The translations under genes were made by a program, and so were the position numbers. The notes under the pieces are model-generated. The model saw only the letters and a list, made by a program, of their open reading frames with translations, searched no databases and was not told the DNA's origin. A DNA stretch of 64,000 nt, taken from assembly GCA_019009955.1 (NCBI GenBank), contig CM032230.1, forward strand, positions 19,646,001 through 19,710,000. Reading direction: 5' to 3'. This DNA is from Riptortus pedestris (taxonomy: Eukaryota > Arthropoda > Insecta > Hemiptera > Alydidae). Of the stretch, positions 45,789-57,256 are shown in pieces. Numbering within the stretch: the stretch's first letter is position 1; each line of letters starts with the position of its first letter.

Positions 45789-47151
45789 TTATCAGTGGTA
45801 ATGTTACGCCCGGTTCCAATTATAGGTTTGACTAGCTTCATTACTACGTCCTTGGAAGCATTCGAAATTTTATATACGCCTTCTGGTTGTTTCCCTCCGT
45901 AAATTTCCATATTTACCGTATACCACGTACGAGAATCTGTCATAAACTGAATTTTTATGCCATATTTGGCAGGCTTACTTGGAATGTACTGCCTGAAGGG
46001 ACATTTTCCTCTAAATGGGACGAATTGCTCGTCAATAGTTGCAATTGCAGAAACAGTATAAGAACTCATGCAATTATTTACAAATATATTGAATAAATGT
46101 CTCACAGGAGCAAGCTCATCTGACTTCCTCCTCTCCTCCCTATCATGAATGTTATCAAATCGTACTGCTCTTAGTAAGAAAAGAAATCTATCCAATGACA
46201 TTGTTGTGTGAAATATTTCGATCCCCATTCCATTAGTGCTGAAAAGATCATTCAAATTTAATTTCCCTCCTTTATAAGTACCAGCTATTATCAATAACCC
46301 AATAAATGATTTTATTTCATGGACATCAGTTCGTCGACATTTACTAATTGGGTTGAACATTATTTATGTAAATATTAGAACATTCTGTGAGAAACAATAT
46401 TATTGTTTCATCAATTAGGACATTGAAACATTCGACAGGTTTTTTAGCTAATTTTGCTCTAGACTTTGTTCCTGGCAAGTGACTCACTATGTTATATTTT
46501 CTGGTCCTGATCTTGGATGAACCAGCTTCAACTCCCCATTTTGATTTTCCATCTAATCCAGTGATAAATGTAGAGGAACTCTGACTGGTACTTACATTTG
46601 TATTACATCTTCACAGTCGTCCGAGTCGGAAAACTCTGAACATCTTCTTCTTCGTCACAAACCTGTTGAAACAACTTCTGAATACGGAGATGTTGTTCCT
46701 CGTAAGACATGTTAAAACACCAAGCTAAAAAGAAAAGGGTAACCTGATGACACAACACTGACTGCAGAGTGACAAACGCGGGGTGTAGAGAGCAATGAGG
46801 CTGTAACACAACTGGGTAGGTGGGGTGTTGCGGGCACCCCTTGCAGGTTTTGACACGTTCGGACACGTCTGCCGACTCCCAGTAGGCGTGCTTTATGTTC
46901 AAAGCCACATGAATCAACTTGCAGATAACAAATAAGAAGCTAAACAAAATTTCAGCAGTATTATAACACAACTTATAAGTAATAAATAATACAAAATAAC
47001 CTTCTTGAGGTGCTGTCAGCACCCCGCCTACCCACTTAAGGTTAAAATAGTTTCGACGAGAAGCGCCTGATGATCTGGGAATTTAACCATGAAACATTTA
47101 TGACAACATACAATTGATACATTTTAAGAAGAATTTTATTTATTTACATTC

Positions 47152-47885
47152 TCCGCCGATTATTAGAACACTTAAAGATTTGCATGAATGAACCTGCCGA
47201 TTAGTTGAACACTGAAAGACCTGCATGAATGAACCTGCCGATTACTTGAATACTGAAAGATATGCATGAATGAACCTGCCGATTACTTGAATACTGAAAG
47301 ATATGCATGAATGAACCTGCCGATTAGTTGAATACTGAAAGACCTGCATGAATGAACCTGCCGATTACTTGAATACTGAAAGATATGCATGAATGAACCT
47401 GGCGATTAGTAGAACACTGAAAGATATGCATGAATGAACCTGCCGATTAGTTGAACACTGAAAGATATGCATGAATGAACCTGCCGATTACTTGAACACT
47501 GAAAGATATGCATGAATGAACCTGCCGATTAGTTGAACACTGAAAGACCTGCATGAATGAACCTGCCGATTACTTGAATACTGAAAGATATGCATGAATG
47601 AACCTGCCGATTAGTTGAATACTGAAAGACCTGCATGAATGAACCTGCCGATTACTTGAATACTGAAAGATATGCATGAATGAACCTGCCGATTACTTGA
47701 ATACTGAAAGATATGCATGAATGAACCTGCCGATTAGTTGAACACTGAAAGACCTGCATGAATGAACCTGCCGATTACTTGAATACTGAAAGATATGCAT
47801 GAATGAACCTGCCGATTACTTGAATACTGAAAGATATGCATGAATGAACCTGCCGATTAGTTCAACACTATCTGCATGAATGATC
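47152..47885. repeat. 41-bp minisatellite, about 18 units
   Basis: Unit CCTGCCGATTASTTGAAYAC-TGAAAGAYMTGCATGAATGAA with a strict 41-base period from 47193 to 47849. Two main variants alternate: 'agttgaacactgaaagacctg' and 'acttgaatactgaaagatatg'. The order suggests groups such as A-B-B and C-B. Confidence 0.95.
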
Positions 47886-48225
47886 ATCTATCACAGAAGC
47901 AATGCCAGGCTGATCGGACATACTAAATTGTTGCGTTGATTTCGTTTTCAGTCTATGAATGTTTTCGATATATTCAGCGTTATCATTAAGAAGAGTTTCT
48001 GTAATATTAGCAACATAATAAATTCTCTGCTGTTGAGTGCAAAATAAAACTATCATATATTCGTTCCGTTATTCCTTTCATGCTAAAGCATATTTTAAGC
48101 AGCCTTGTGATAGAACATTTTTGTCATTTACTAATAATTCTTTTTCACAATAGTTGTCATCGTCAATAGTCTCTTGATACACTCCTTTCATGAAGCAGTC
48201 TTCTTCGAAATCATTTTCAAAAACT
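47886..48225. other. Unrecognised DNA
   Basis: A 62-codon minus-strand open frame (47868-48056) has no features I recognise and overlaps the minisatellite edge. Nothing else is seen. Confidence 0.4.
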
Positions 48226-48350
48226 ATTTAGCTGATTTCCCTTGAGGGCACTCAGCTATTGAAGTCGTACTCATGACGCGATTTTCGAAAATGTTTTTAA
48301 TTGTCCATCGATCCTACCCAGAAGATTACGAAAATGAGGTCCGTTCAAAA

Positions 48351-48404
<54 letters not shown>

Positions 48405-48814
48405 CTGTTAACGCTTTAGCGGTCACAAATTACCAAACTCGATATTTAAACGTTTTATGCAAGAAGACAGATCAAGTTCGTTAATGGCTGAAATCTGACC
48501 AGTGGAAGGTGGGGATTTTCGAAAATTCGAAATATCTCCGTTACCATACGTCGGATCAAAACATTGTATAGAACCAATCATATTGCAAACTCAATTTAAT
48601 ATACATATTATTCTATACATTTATTCTCCAACATAAATATTAACCGAGATATTTGCATTTTTATTAAATATGGGCGGATGACGGAGGAGTTTCCCGCCAA
48701 AAGCTAGTTCAGCCTTTTGCCGTAACTGTTCGGCTCTCGTATGCAGATTTCTCTATTGTAAAACTTCACGAGTGAAATCTGCTTAGTTTACGCAGTCCCT
48801 GCCTGACGGACTTT
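48226..48814 (+). mobile_element. H-family repeat, full length
   Basis: TTTAGCTGATTTCCCTTGAGGG hairpin end (partly mutated), (TA)n core at 48354-48400, and GTGAAATCTGCTTAGTTTACGCAGTCCCTGCCTGACGGAC at the right. The tail includes 'gacggaggagtttcccgccaaaagctag', shared with 33220. Confidence 0.8.
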
Positions 48815-48938
48815 CTTTTTCTTTGCATTTTGCCTTAGTTGTGGAAGCAATATTAGTTTCCTTTGCAGCTTTATGAATGAACCTTCTCAATGATGAAGCT
48901 GTTTCTAACTGAATAGCTGTGTGTTTTTAGTAGATTCC

Positions 48939-48942
<4 letters not shown>

Positions 48943-49001
<59 letters not shown>

Positions 49002-49023
49002 GTATTGATGCTTTCGACACCAG

Positions 49024-49070
<47 letters not shown>

Positions 49071-49195
49071 TGTTGTATTTTTGGAGGTTTGGTCAACGTT
49101 GGTAAAAAAAATCTTAGTTTATACCGATATTTCGAGAATTTTATATTCTCTTCTTCAGGGCTGTAAAAATACAGGTGCTAGTTTATAATATTGCA
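48943..49195 (-). mobile_element. Penelope-like type 2 end fragment between TA tracts
   Basis: (TA)n 48943-48997, then 'attgtattgatgctttcgacaccagg', (TA)n 49027-49068, then 'ggtttggtcaacgttggt', 'ttagtttataccgatatttcgag' and 'ttctcttcttcagggctgtaaaa'. Same orientation as 10903-11068. The TA repeats have expanded inside the element. Confidence 0.55.
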
Positions 49196-49199
49196 CATG

Positions 49200-49558
49200 G
49201 ATGAAATACCAAATATTATTTTTATTGTATAACTTTAACTTAAATTTTCACAACTTTTGAGATGAAAATTATTCTGATTCATTATAAATTACAGTACAAA
49301 CTTTAGTAAATAGTTTTCAATAAAATTTATATTATATATTCTGGTATATTTCAGTAATTGTTTTTCTTCCCGGTATAGAATATTTCTATCTATCTTTTAA
49401 GCTCTCGACAGTTTATTATCATGTTATGTAACTGAAAGATTTCTCATTACCGTTTATATTTATTCTTGGTGGTGTTACCAGTATGTAGATTTAATTATAG
49501 TTTACCTTCACGTGGGAAATCTGCTTAGTTTACGCTTCCCCAGCGTGACGGGCTCTCT
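49200..49558 (+). repeat. H-family long-variant tail and right end
   Basis: 'gattcattataaattacagtac' through TTCACGTGGGAAATCTGCTTAGTTTACGC to CCAGCGTGACGGGCTCTCTT. The left end and core are missing. Confidence 0.7.
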
Positions 49559-50259
49559 TGCCCTTCTCACCTGTTTTCCTCGCGAGTCATTCTTTAAAAA
49601 GAATGTATGCTAATTATGAATAAACTAATTAAAAATAAATAAGAAGTCAAATCAATAAAAATTACATTATAAACGAACTGGTACACAGTGTAAGATTAAT
49701 CCACAGTTTACCAGCGGTCCGCCATTTCTTGAACAGTTTATTTCATGAAACAGGTTAGAATGAGAGACCATTTAAGCTACTTTTAACATAAAGTAATAAC
49801 ACCTTGAGGCTTGGGTAAAGATTTAATTTGAAGTAAGAAATGGTACAGTTATAAAAAAGTGCGTTATTAATCGCATTTTGATGCACTAAAACATACATTT
49901 GACGTAAACATGTCCTAACATGATCCCTACAGCCCTTACACACACCTTTTACATCTCGTACTGTATAAGCGTTTGACTTATAACTGATTCACTATTCCCT
50001 ACCTTATAATAAACCCACTGAGAGTTTGAGATATATTAACAGAATTTAAGTTTGTTGTGAGGTGTTTTAAGTGTAAATTTCATTGATAAGAAGGAGAGTG
50101 GTATATCTAATGTATTCCTTTATTGCATATTTTCATCCCTTAGCAAGGTCCAGCACATATTTTAACACTTCTTTTCTTCTGTTGAGACGTACTGGAAAAG
50201 AATATGAGTTTAATTGAATGTCGAAATCAAAATACTAAACCTTTCTATTTAAGACTGCA
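49559..50259. other. Unrecognised AT-rich DNA
   Basis: A 62-codon minus-strand frame (49755-49943) shows no family features. No transposon ends seen. Confidence 0.4.
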
Positions 50260-50484
50260 GGGGTTCAGTTTAGCCATGCGAGGTAAAGCGTTGACCTTTA
50301 TCTCACATGGTAAACCTAGAGTGGCGAGTTTGATTCTCGTCTGGGCAAAGGAAATTATTTAGAGACGAAATTCATTAAATAACATCCTAAGTCGCACCCT
50401 GGCTAGAATAGGGTGGTAACCTGTAGATAACTCGTCCCAATTAGCCTAAATTTCAAAAAGTGGACGTTAATAAATAATAATATA
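50260..50484 (+). mobile_element. tRNA-derived SINE, full length
   Basis: GGGGTTCAGTTTAGCCATGC start, GAGTTTGATTCTCGTC box-B-like element near 50327, body 'attatttagagacgaaattcattaaataac' and 'gggtggtaacctgtagataac', tail TAATAAATAATAATATA. The best-preserved copy in the window. Confidence 0.8.
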
Positions 50485-50578
50485 AGATTGCATGATGGTA
50501 GCATTACTTTTTAAAGAGGAAGCTAATTATTGCATTTAGCTTATAGTGCACATAAATGTCTTTCCTAACCGAATGGAT

Positions 50579-50697
50579 GCTCAAGTTAGCCATGTGAGTC
50601 GAGGCTTTATCCTCAAGTCGTGAGTTTGATTCTCAACTGGGTAATAGGAATTTATTTAGTGACGAACCCATTAAATAAAATCCTTAGTTCTACACTG
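50579..50697 (+). mobile_element. tRNA-derived SINE, 3'-truncated
   Basis: GCTCAAGTTAGCCATGTGAG through GAGTTTGATTCTCAACTGGG to 'ttaaataaaatccttagttctac'. The 3' half is replaced by the H-family end at 50700. Confidence 0.7.
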
Positions 50698-51499
50698 CAA
50701 AGAAACGTCCGACACGCAGGGGCTGCGTAAACCAAGGAGATTTCGATAATAAGTTTTGCTATAGATAAATCTACATACTGGTAACACACCACTGTTAATA
50801 TAAGTGAATAAATACAAGCAGTAATGAGAAATATTTTAGTAACATCCCAGGGGAAAGCTTCTGAATTTTAAACAAACAGGTCTGCCAACCTTTCACAGCT
50901 GAACAGATAAATTAGATATATCCTATACCGGAAAGAAAAACAATTACTCAAATATATCTGAATATAACATATTAATTTTATTTGAAAATAATTTACTATA
51001 TCTAGTAATGTAATTTATAATGGATCAAAATAATGGTTAACAAAATCTCTCAAATTTTAGTAGTTCAAGAACTTAAGAAGGAGGGTGGGGGGCACCAGAA
51101 CATATTTGCATAATAATTAAATTAATTAATAAAGGTCTCTTGAAAACAATATTTGGAATTAAATCTTCGAATAAAGTGGTTTGTTATATAACAGAGTACT
51201 GTTTATGAGTCATGAGTAGGAGTGGGGGTTTACTGATTGCTGAAAAATTTAAAAGGTAAATATCTCCGTTAATATTCAAAATAAAGAGTAAATGTATATA
51301 ACAGTATTTATAGTATATGTATTTAGCAATATGATTGGTTCTATACAACTTTTCGATCAGACGTATAGTAGTAACTCCGATATTTCGACTTGCCTCTCCT
51401 CTAAACCCGGGTGTGGTTTCAGCCGTTAACGAACTTGATCTTTAGTTTTCATGAAACCTTGTATATCGAGTTTGGTAATGATTAAACAATAATTGCGAC

Positions 51500-52216
51500 G
51501 GTACTTGTGTATTATATCCACCACATTTTAGTTCCACTAGTTCCACCCTAGAGTGCCCTACTGTTTTAAGTAGTACGGTTCATTGCCCGCAAGGGAGGTT
51601 ATACTTACCTTATAACCTTCTACGGGATTATAATGGTAAATAAAAGAAAACACAATTTTTAAAAATAAAACATTTTATTCACATTTAGGCGGGAAATGTG
51701 TGGAAATACTGTTCTTCATATCTAAGGACACAACTCCCTCATGTAACTGTTCCAATCAATAGCAGTCTTATTGGAAATTTTGAGTTGTTTTTGGCAAAAA
51801 TTGACAGATGTCAATTCTTTGCACCAGCAGTAAATGAACTTCAATGCATTACAAAATGGAATTTTACTTCCTTCGAACCAAGTGCCAATCCGAACGCCGA
51901 CTTGCTCACCACACTTTCTTACATTACACTTCCAAAAAAGACTTTTTTGTCCACTATAAAGTTTCATACAATGTGATTTAGAACATAAAAAAAGGAGGAA
52001 AATATTTCTCTCATGTAAATATTTAACAGCGTCTTCTTCAGTCGTTGGCAAATCCCAAAGAGGCATTTTTAAAGGACTAAGAAACACTAAACAGCAAACG
52101 CATCTATGACAAAAGATAACCTCATGAGCCTGGGAGAGCTAGCGTCGCACTTCAGTAGCGCATTCTAGCGTGGAACTAATGGAACTAAAATGTGGTGGAT
52201 ATAATACACAAGTACC
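51500..52216 (-). mobile_element. Merlin-like transposon, 717 bp, with perfect 8-bp duplication
   Basis: Inverted ends begin GGTACTTGTGTATTATATCC and extend about 64 bases with four or five mismatches. ATTGCGAC is duplicated exactly at 51492-51499 and 52217-52224. Excising the element restores the H-family sequence 'aattgcgaccgct'. It encodes only the N-terminal part of an IS1595/ISXO2-type transposase. An 8-9 bp duplication and GG start fit Merlin. Confidence 0.85.
51722..52087 (-). pseudogene. Merlin-like transposase N-terminal fragment
   Basis: 121 codons: MPLWDLPTTEEDAVKYLHER, then KLYSGQKSLFWKCNVRKCGE, VRIGTWFEGSKIPF, IYCWCKELTSVNFC and DWNSYMRELCP before the stop. This is the zinc-ribbon-like and helix-turn-helix region that precedes the ISXO2-like DDE domain. 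The catalytic domain is absent, so the element is an internally deleted derivative. The frame is open for its whole length, so the deletion may be recent. Confidence 0.78.
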
Positions 52217-52256
52217 ATTGCGACCGCTATAGACGAGTGTGGATATATATATATAG

Positions 52257-52483
52257 GGGCTCCGGTTAGCCATGTGATTAAAAGCGTTGGCCTTAATCTC
52301 ACATAGTAAGCCTAGAGTGGAGTGATTCTCGCCTTGGCAATATGAATTTAACTGGTGACGGACTCATTTCATAGTTATTAGTTCCACCCTGGTTAGGAAA
52401 GGGTGGTAACCTGTATATAATCCTATAATCCGCCCCCACTAGCCATAGTACGAAAAAGTGGACGTTAATAAGTAATAAATATA
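52257..52483 (+). mobile_element. tRNA-derived SINE inside a TA/TG core
   Basis: GGGGCTCCGGTTAGCCATGTG start, 'gcgttggccttaatctcacatagtaagcctagagtgg', a damaged B box, 'gggtggtaacctgtatataat' and tail AATAAGTAATAAATATAATG. TATATATATA precedes it and (TG)n follows. Confidence 0.8.
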
Positions 52484-52522
<39 letters not shown>

Positions 52523-52631
52523 GCATGTCATCTCCTAGGCAAAACCGATGGACATTTGAAGAAAAATGCTGAAAATCGCGTCATGAATACGTCTTCATTA
52601 GCTGATTTCGCTGAAGGGAAATCACTAAAAG

Positions 52632-53163
52632 GGTGGTATTACTTAAAAATTTGTGTCAACAACTAGCCTCAATTAGAGTTAGTAGTACTTTAGGGGATGT
52701 TAATAAATAATTTTTTCTAAACAAAATAAGAAACAAATAAATCTGTTAATTTTATATTAAGTGAATCATATATATTTTTAATTAACTAGCATTTTATTAC
52801 TTAACTAAGAAATTATGGTACAAAATTTAAAAAGTCCATGTTTGTATTTATTCATTATTAAATAAACTAATAATAATGGATACAAATTTACATCATAAAT
52901 TTAAGCACGAAATAAAAATGACTTGAAAATATTGCGGTATATACTAAGAAACAAATAGTAATTATGCTTTCCTCATTAAGAATAAAATAATTAATTTGCA
53001 TGTGTCTACTGAAAAAATAAATGTATTTTATTTCACAGACTTTATTCTGCTCTTACCTAATTAATATAGTGTAATGAAATCAGAAACATTGCAAAATCCA
53101 AAGCAGATATTGCCACTTGTTAAAAACAGTTGACACAAATTTTGATATATGTCCAACGATTCA

Positions 53164-53169
<6 letters not shown>
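52632..53169. other. Unrecognised AT-rich DNA
   Basis: No gene or repeat recognised. A (TA)n tract begins at 53170. Confidence 0.4.
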
Positions 53170-53238
<69 letters not shown>

Positions 53239-53269
53239 CCTGTTAACACTCCAGCGGTCGCAATTTTTG
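53170..53269 (+). repeat. (TA)n and start of the H-family core
   Basis: (TA)n 53170-53236, then TTGCCTGTTAACACTCCAGCGGTCGCAATTTTTG; replaced at 53270 by a Tc1 transposase fragment. Confidence 0.75.
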
Positions 53270-53500
53270 CGGAGGCAGTGTTATGATTTGGGGTTGCATC
53301 AATGCTAATAGGGTAGGTAAAATAGAAATTATTGATGGGATTATGAATGCTGAGAAGTATGTGAACGTAATGCCAAATAATTGTAATAAACAAGTGTGTG
53401 AATGGTAGGAATTGAAGGCAGTTATTTGTTCCAACCCGATTATGATATAAAGGCAAGCAAAGAAAACAATGGTTGCTATACAAAGCTCGCCAAATGCTAT
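53270..53500 (+). pseudogene. Tc1 transposase fragment
   Basis: GGSVMIWGCINANRVGKIEI then IDGIMNAEKYVNVMP matches the Tc1 block GGSVMVWGC...DG..NA..Y. After a stop near 53405 the text continues YLFQPDYDIKASKE, the region of the second catalytic Asp (FQQDNDPKHTS in the family); here the residues have changed. No ends are visible, so this is a small fragment joined to the H core. Confidence 0.75.
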
Positions 53501-53547
53501 TGGCTAGTGTGTTTAATTGAGCCACGTTATCTACAGCAATACCACCC

Positions 53548-54130
53548 TTTTAGCAGATTTTCCTCAAGGGACATCAGCTATTGAGGTCGTACTCATGAAA
53601 CGATTTTCGACATTTTTCTTCAAATGTCCATCGATCCTACCAGGGAGATGGCGAAAATGAGGTCCGTCCAAAATTGTATTTGTGTGTGTGTGTGTGCGCG
53701 TGCGTGCGTGCGTGTGTGTGTGTGTGTATATATTCACACACATACACTTGTCTGTCCCGCTCTGCGGTCGCAATTTTTGTCTTATCGATCGTTAAAAGTC
53801 CGCTGAAATCGGACCTGAGGGGGAGGATATTTTGAAAATTCGAAACATGTTAGTAATTATCTGTCTGATAAAAAAATTGTATAAAATCGAATAACTTACT
53901 ATTACCAAATATGTGTGACATCATCATTTAGGAATGTCCATTATTAAATCAAGATTTGTCATTTTGCCAATAATCATCTCAAGTCCTAGTTAAATATGTT
54001 GTTGGCAATAGGAAGTCTTCCTTGTAGTGGGCATGAAGAAAATGGAATTTGAAATGACATCTCTATTATTTCTTTCCAATACCTGGGAAATCTGCTAAGT
54101 TTTCAAATCACTCGCGTGACTTTCATATTT
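53548..54130 (+). mobile_element. H-family repeat with (TG)n core, diverged right end
   Basis: TTTTAGCAGATTTTCCTCAAGGG at the left, (TG)n with CGTGCG variants at 53679-53727, then 'cttgtctgtcccgctctgcggtcgc'. The right end is weak: CTGGGAAATCTGCTAAGTTT and CACTCGCGTGACTTTC near 54087-54125. The TG core in place of TA shows that the core type varies between copies. Confidence 0.7.
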
Positions 54131-55439
54131 AATTTGAGAAGAAATCTCATATATTTTCTCGAGTTTTAAATAGCCGTTCATTCTCCTTGTTTTTTTCTTG
54201 GGATAACAAATTATTAGTGTGTTACAACAATAGATAATTAATGAAAGAGCAAAATTATAACTAGGTGCTCTTTATAAAAAAGAGGGAGTGTAACGCTATA
54301 TATATTTTGTAAAAGACCTTTTAAATAAAAGGGAGGAGATATAATGAGTTGGAGACATTGCAGAATATCGAATGTCCTCACCGTTCGCTAATGAAGGTTA
54401 AAAGCATTCCTTTTAAATTTAAAATGTCCAAAGAAATAAAGAGAAATTCATTTCTCCATTCCGTATTATTAGGAACCTTTTTATAGCTTAGATTATTCAA
54501 CCTAGCTACTGTCGGTTGAATACTTGAAACGCCATTTGCATTAGCCTCAGGTAGACATTATAAACATTTAATTTAATTTAAACGTATATACAAAGAGGAG
54601 GAGTCTTTTTGTTTAGATTTTAATTTATAATCTGTTCCTTGCTTAGTGGATTTTTTCAAGACTTTTTCCCCCATTTTATAATTCAGCTTTTCCTGTTAGC
54701 AACCGTACGAACCATATTTAACAAGAAATCCATAACAACTGGAGTTTTATAGAATAAATATTTTCAAAGCCTCCTAAAATTTCCCCCAAGTGAAATCGGT
54801 AAATGTGATTTGAAATGTCAAGAATGATGTCAGTATATAAGTAAAGTATTAGCAGATTTTCCTTCAGGATTATAGGATTTTATTATGCGAGATAATGCAA
54901 ATTCCTTGTCCTAAGACGTCATCAATTTAGGTTTTCCGTTCTCGTTTTAAATATGTTAATTCGATCTAATTACCATTAGTAAACACGGACATATACACTC
55001 TCCAGTTACTTCCATATCCTCCTTGGCGTATTCAAAATTTTACAATGGACACATCTTTAGGCAAGTTTAAAAAATCCAACCCAACATCACAACACATGTA
55101 CAGTGCCTATTTTAGCTCAGTATTGGGTGACAAGGCTAACAGTGTCCACATTGCCTAACTGTCGACTAAGAGACAATTTAGATATTCCACATGACTTACA
55201 ACTTTTGACCGATAACAGTAATTACCTGGACTCAATCATTAAACACCTAAAATACATTAATATATACAACACACTATAATCTACAATTTCCACATACACA
55301 CTACTCCTTACTTCTTTCTTACATTAGCAGGGTGTATAAACATTAATTTTATTTATTATTATTTTAATATATCCTTCTATTTTTTTTGCTATTCTTTTCT
55401 TTTTTGTGCACGATTTAATTATGAGTCAACAGTAAGTAT
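54131..55439. other. Unrecognised AT-rich DNA with one stray H scrap
   Basis: 54849-54870 reads TATTAGCAGATTTTCCTTCAGG, a short H hairpin end without the rest. No other repeat or gene recognised. Confidence 0.4.
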
Positions 55440-56650
55440 TAAGTAACGTTGGTACCACTCCATCATTCATCACATTCCACCCCATACCGACCACACACTC
55501 TTCCGAAATCCCTCCCCTCTCATCGGTCTACCTTCAACCCCACCACTCATTCTTCGCATTCATCTGCACACAACAACACATCCTTTCCATTCAACACTCT
55601 TCCAATCCTCCTCAGCTGTTCCACATATCCCTCAGTCTCATGCGACGGCTGGAAATACATGGACACGAGATAGAACGCCCCAGCCCCGGTTTTCAGATGC
55701 ACCACACCACAATGGCTGTCGCACAGCTGGCCGAGCCCACACCCACTTTCACCATAGTGCCCGCATCAAACCCACTCACCATACCATCCACGCTCACATA
55801 CGGCTCCTGCACCGCCACCACACTCACCTTACTTGCCTGCGCGCGCTCCCACAGTTCCGTCGTCACCACCTTCATCCGGTCCATGTTTAATTGGGCTACC
55901 ACTACTCTCTACGCACAGTTCGCCTAGTCTTCGCCATAATTAGTTGACCTTATCTGGCGCTTCTTCCCAAAATCGTCCGCCACTTCCCGTACAACCGTCT
56001 GAGTCCTCTCCCTCACCATTTCCTTCCAATCAATCCTCACCAAGTTGTCCAACTTCCTTTCTAACTTCGAAACCTTCTTCATCACGACCTGATACCTCAT
56101 AGCTCTATTTGCCTCCAATTGCATCCTATTCACACACTCACTAATCTTAGTTAGCCTCTTCCGCGGGTACGGGTCATGCTTCGCTGCGAAATTTCTGTGT
56201 TCAAACCAGATATCTCCGACACCTAAGTATTAACCACGCTCTTCAGTTCTACCACCGTCCTCCTTATCCACCACCTTCCTTCAGTTCCACCACTCGTCCT
56301 CCTTATCCACCTTCTCCTTTCCAACCACTCTGTGTACCCCTCTTCGTACAACTCCGACCAACTCCTTGTCTCTTCTGAGTGCACCCTCAGTTCTACCAAT
56401 CTCTTTGCCTCCTCCGGAGACCCAACAGACGCCCTCCTCCTTTTCACACCATTCCTAACTTCATCCTGCTCCTCCTCCTCCATTCCCACACCTTCCGAAG
56501 ATTCGATAATCGCTTCCTCTTCCTCCAACCGTCTCACCACTAATAACTTATAACTAATCACACACACGCTAGCCTACAAGCGTACCTCACTGGTTACTAA
56601 GTGTATATTCCACTATTTAGAAACTATCAAATTAACACACTAACCTAAAA
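55440..56650 (-). mobile_element. R1-clade non-LTR retrotransposon fragment (ORF1 tail and endonuclease)
   Basis: GC-rich compared with its surroundings and read on the minus strand. The right part (56223-56567, 55924-56133) is the end of ORF1, rich in Glu, Arg and Lys and coiled-coil-like (KKVSKLERKLDNLV). The ORF2 endonuclease starts near 55900 with QLNMDRMKVVTTELWERAQ and VVAVQEPYVSV. It continues in shifted frames with LLCADANAKNEWW, STDERGGISEE and NDGVVPT. Reverse transcriptase is absent: the element is cut at about 55440. Dead. Confidence 0.72.
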
Positions 56651-57053
56651 CTACCTTCTACATACTTGTGACGGCGGGTAGAAGATCAGAGTGATCGTTT
56701 CCCAGCCTAGTCCGTCTCACCATAGGCTGGTATGTAGAAAATTAGAATATATATATTAAAAAAAATGCCGGGTTGTTGATAAACATTGAATTATATTGTA
56801 CTTATTTCGAAAAAATAAGAGTAATGATAAATATATGCTTATAAATAAATTAAACTCAGCTGAGTTACAAAGGTTATTTAAGAATTAACTGCTAATTCCA
56901 GATATTAAAAAAATAGGATTATTTGAATAATTGAATGAAATAAAGGTTATTTCATTAAAAGAAGGGGGAAAAAAAATACATTAAATAAAATTCCTATATG
57001 GTCCTGGACCATGAATAATTCTACTTTTCTAAATTAGATAAAATTACTTACTT
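56651..57053. other. Unrecognised DNA, possible 5' UTR of the R1-like element at its left edge
   Basis: 56670-56740 is moderately GC-rich; the rest is AT-rich without recognised features. Confidence 0.35.
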
Positions 57054-57130
57054 CTTGCTTCAGTGACGTGGACGATCATCATTCTTCTATTGTTCGTTTG
57101 TATAGTATTCGTTCGTATAGAAATTATATG

Positions 57131-57188
<58 letters not shown>

Positions 57189-57256
57189 CTAATAACTAAT
57201 GTGACTATACAAACGAACAATAGAAGAATGATGATCGTCCACGTCACTGAAGCAAG
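57054..57256. repeat. Perfect 52-bp inverted repeat around (TA)n
   Basis: 57054-57105 and 57205-57256 are exact reverse complements (arms begin CTTGCTTCAGTGACGTGGAC). The 99-base spacer is mostly (TA)n with short flanks. A cruciform or hairpin is likely. Confidence 0.95.

Larger units (their letters stand above)
43041..46711 (-). pseudogene. piggyBac transposase pseudogene, split by an insertion
   Basis: Starts MSYEEQHLRIQKLFQQVCDE at 46711. The N-terminal part breaks near 46600 and again at 46350-46370, where the frame returns as CRRTDVHEIKSFIGLLIIAG. The first catalytic Asp is in IATIDEQFVPFRG. The gene is cut at GRNITTD (about 45792) and resumes at NWYTSFPLVEELKKNN (43818 leftward). The last catalytic region should be near KKGGVDTV (about 43520), just before a frame change. 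A Cys-rich zinc tail (CPRKD, CCKCQQFMC, CEKC) ends the protein at 43046-43366. Cut-and-paste transposase targeting TTAA; dead here. Confidence 0.85.
42713..47041 (-). mobile_element. piggyBac transposon, TTAA-flanked, with a nested element
   Basis: TTAA at 42709-42712 and 47042-47045 flanks inverted ends CCTTTAACTGGGTAGG (left) and, inverted, CCTTAAGTGGGTAGG (right). Sub-terminal GTGGGGTG(C/T)TG repeats occur near both ends and near 46820. Removing the nested 1969-bp element leaves about 2.36 kb, a normal piggyBac length. Confidence 0.9.
50700..52631 (-). mobile_element. H-family repeat, reverse, carrying a Merlin-like element and a SINE
   Basis: The right-type end CGTCCGACACGCAGGGGC is at 50706 and the hairpin end (GCTGATTTCGCTGAAGGGAAATC) is at 52598-52625. 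The parts that belong to the H copy are 50700-51499, 52217-52256 and 52484-52631. The Merlin-like element sits in 'aattgcgaccgct', and the SINE sits in the TA core. Confidence 0.8.

Noticed and set aside
47152..47885. CRISPR array
   Set aside because: The 41-bp units are directly adjacent without unique spacers, and the context is a eukaryotic genome; this is a minisatellite.
50260..50340. A functional tRNA gene
   Set aside because: The tRNA-like head is followed by the shared SINE body and AATA tail in six copies, and it does not fold into an obvious cloverleaf.
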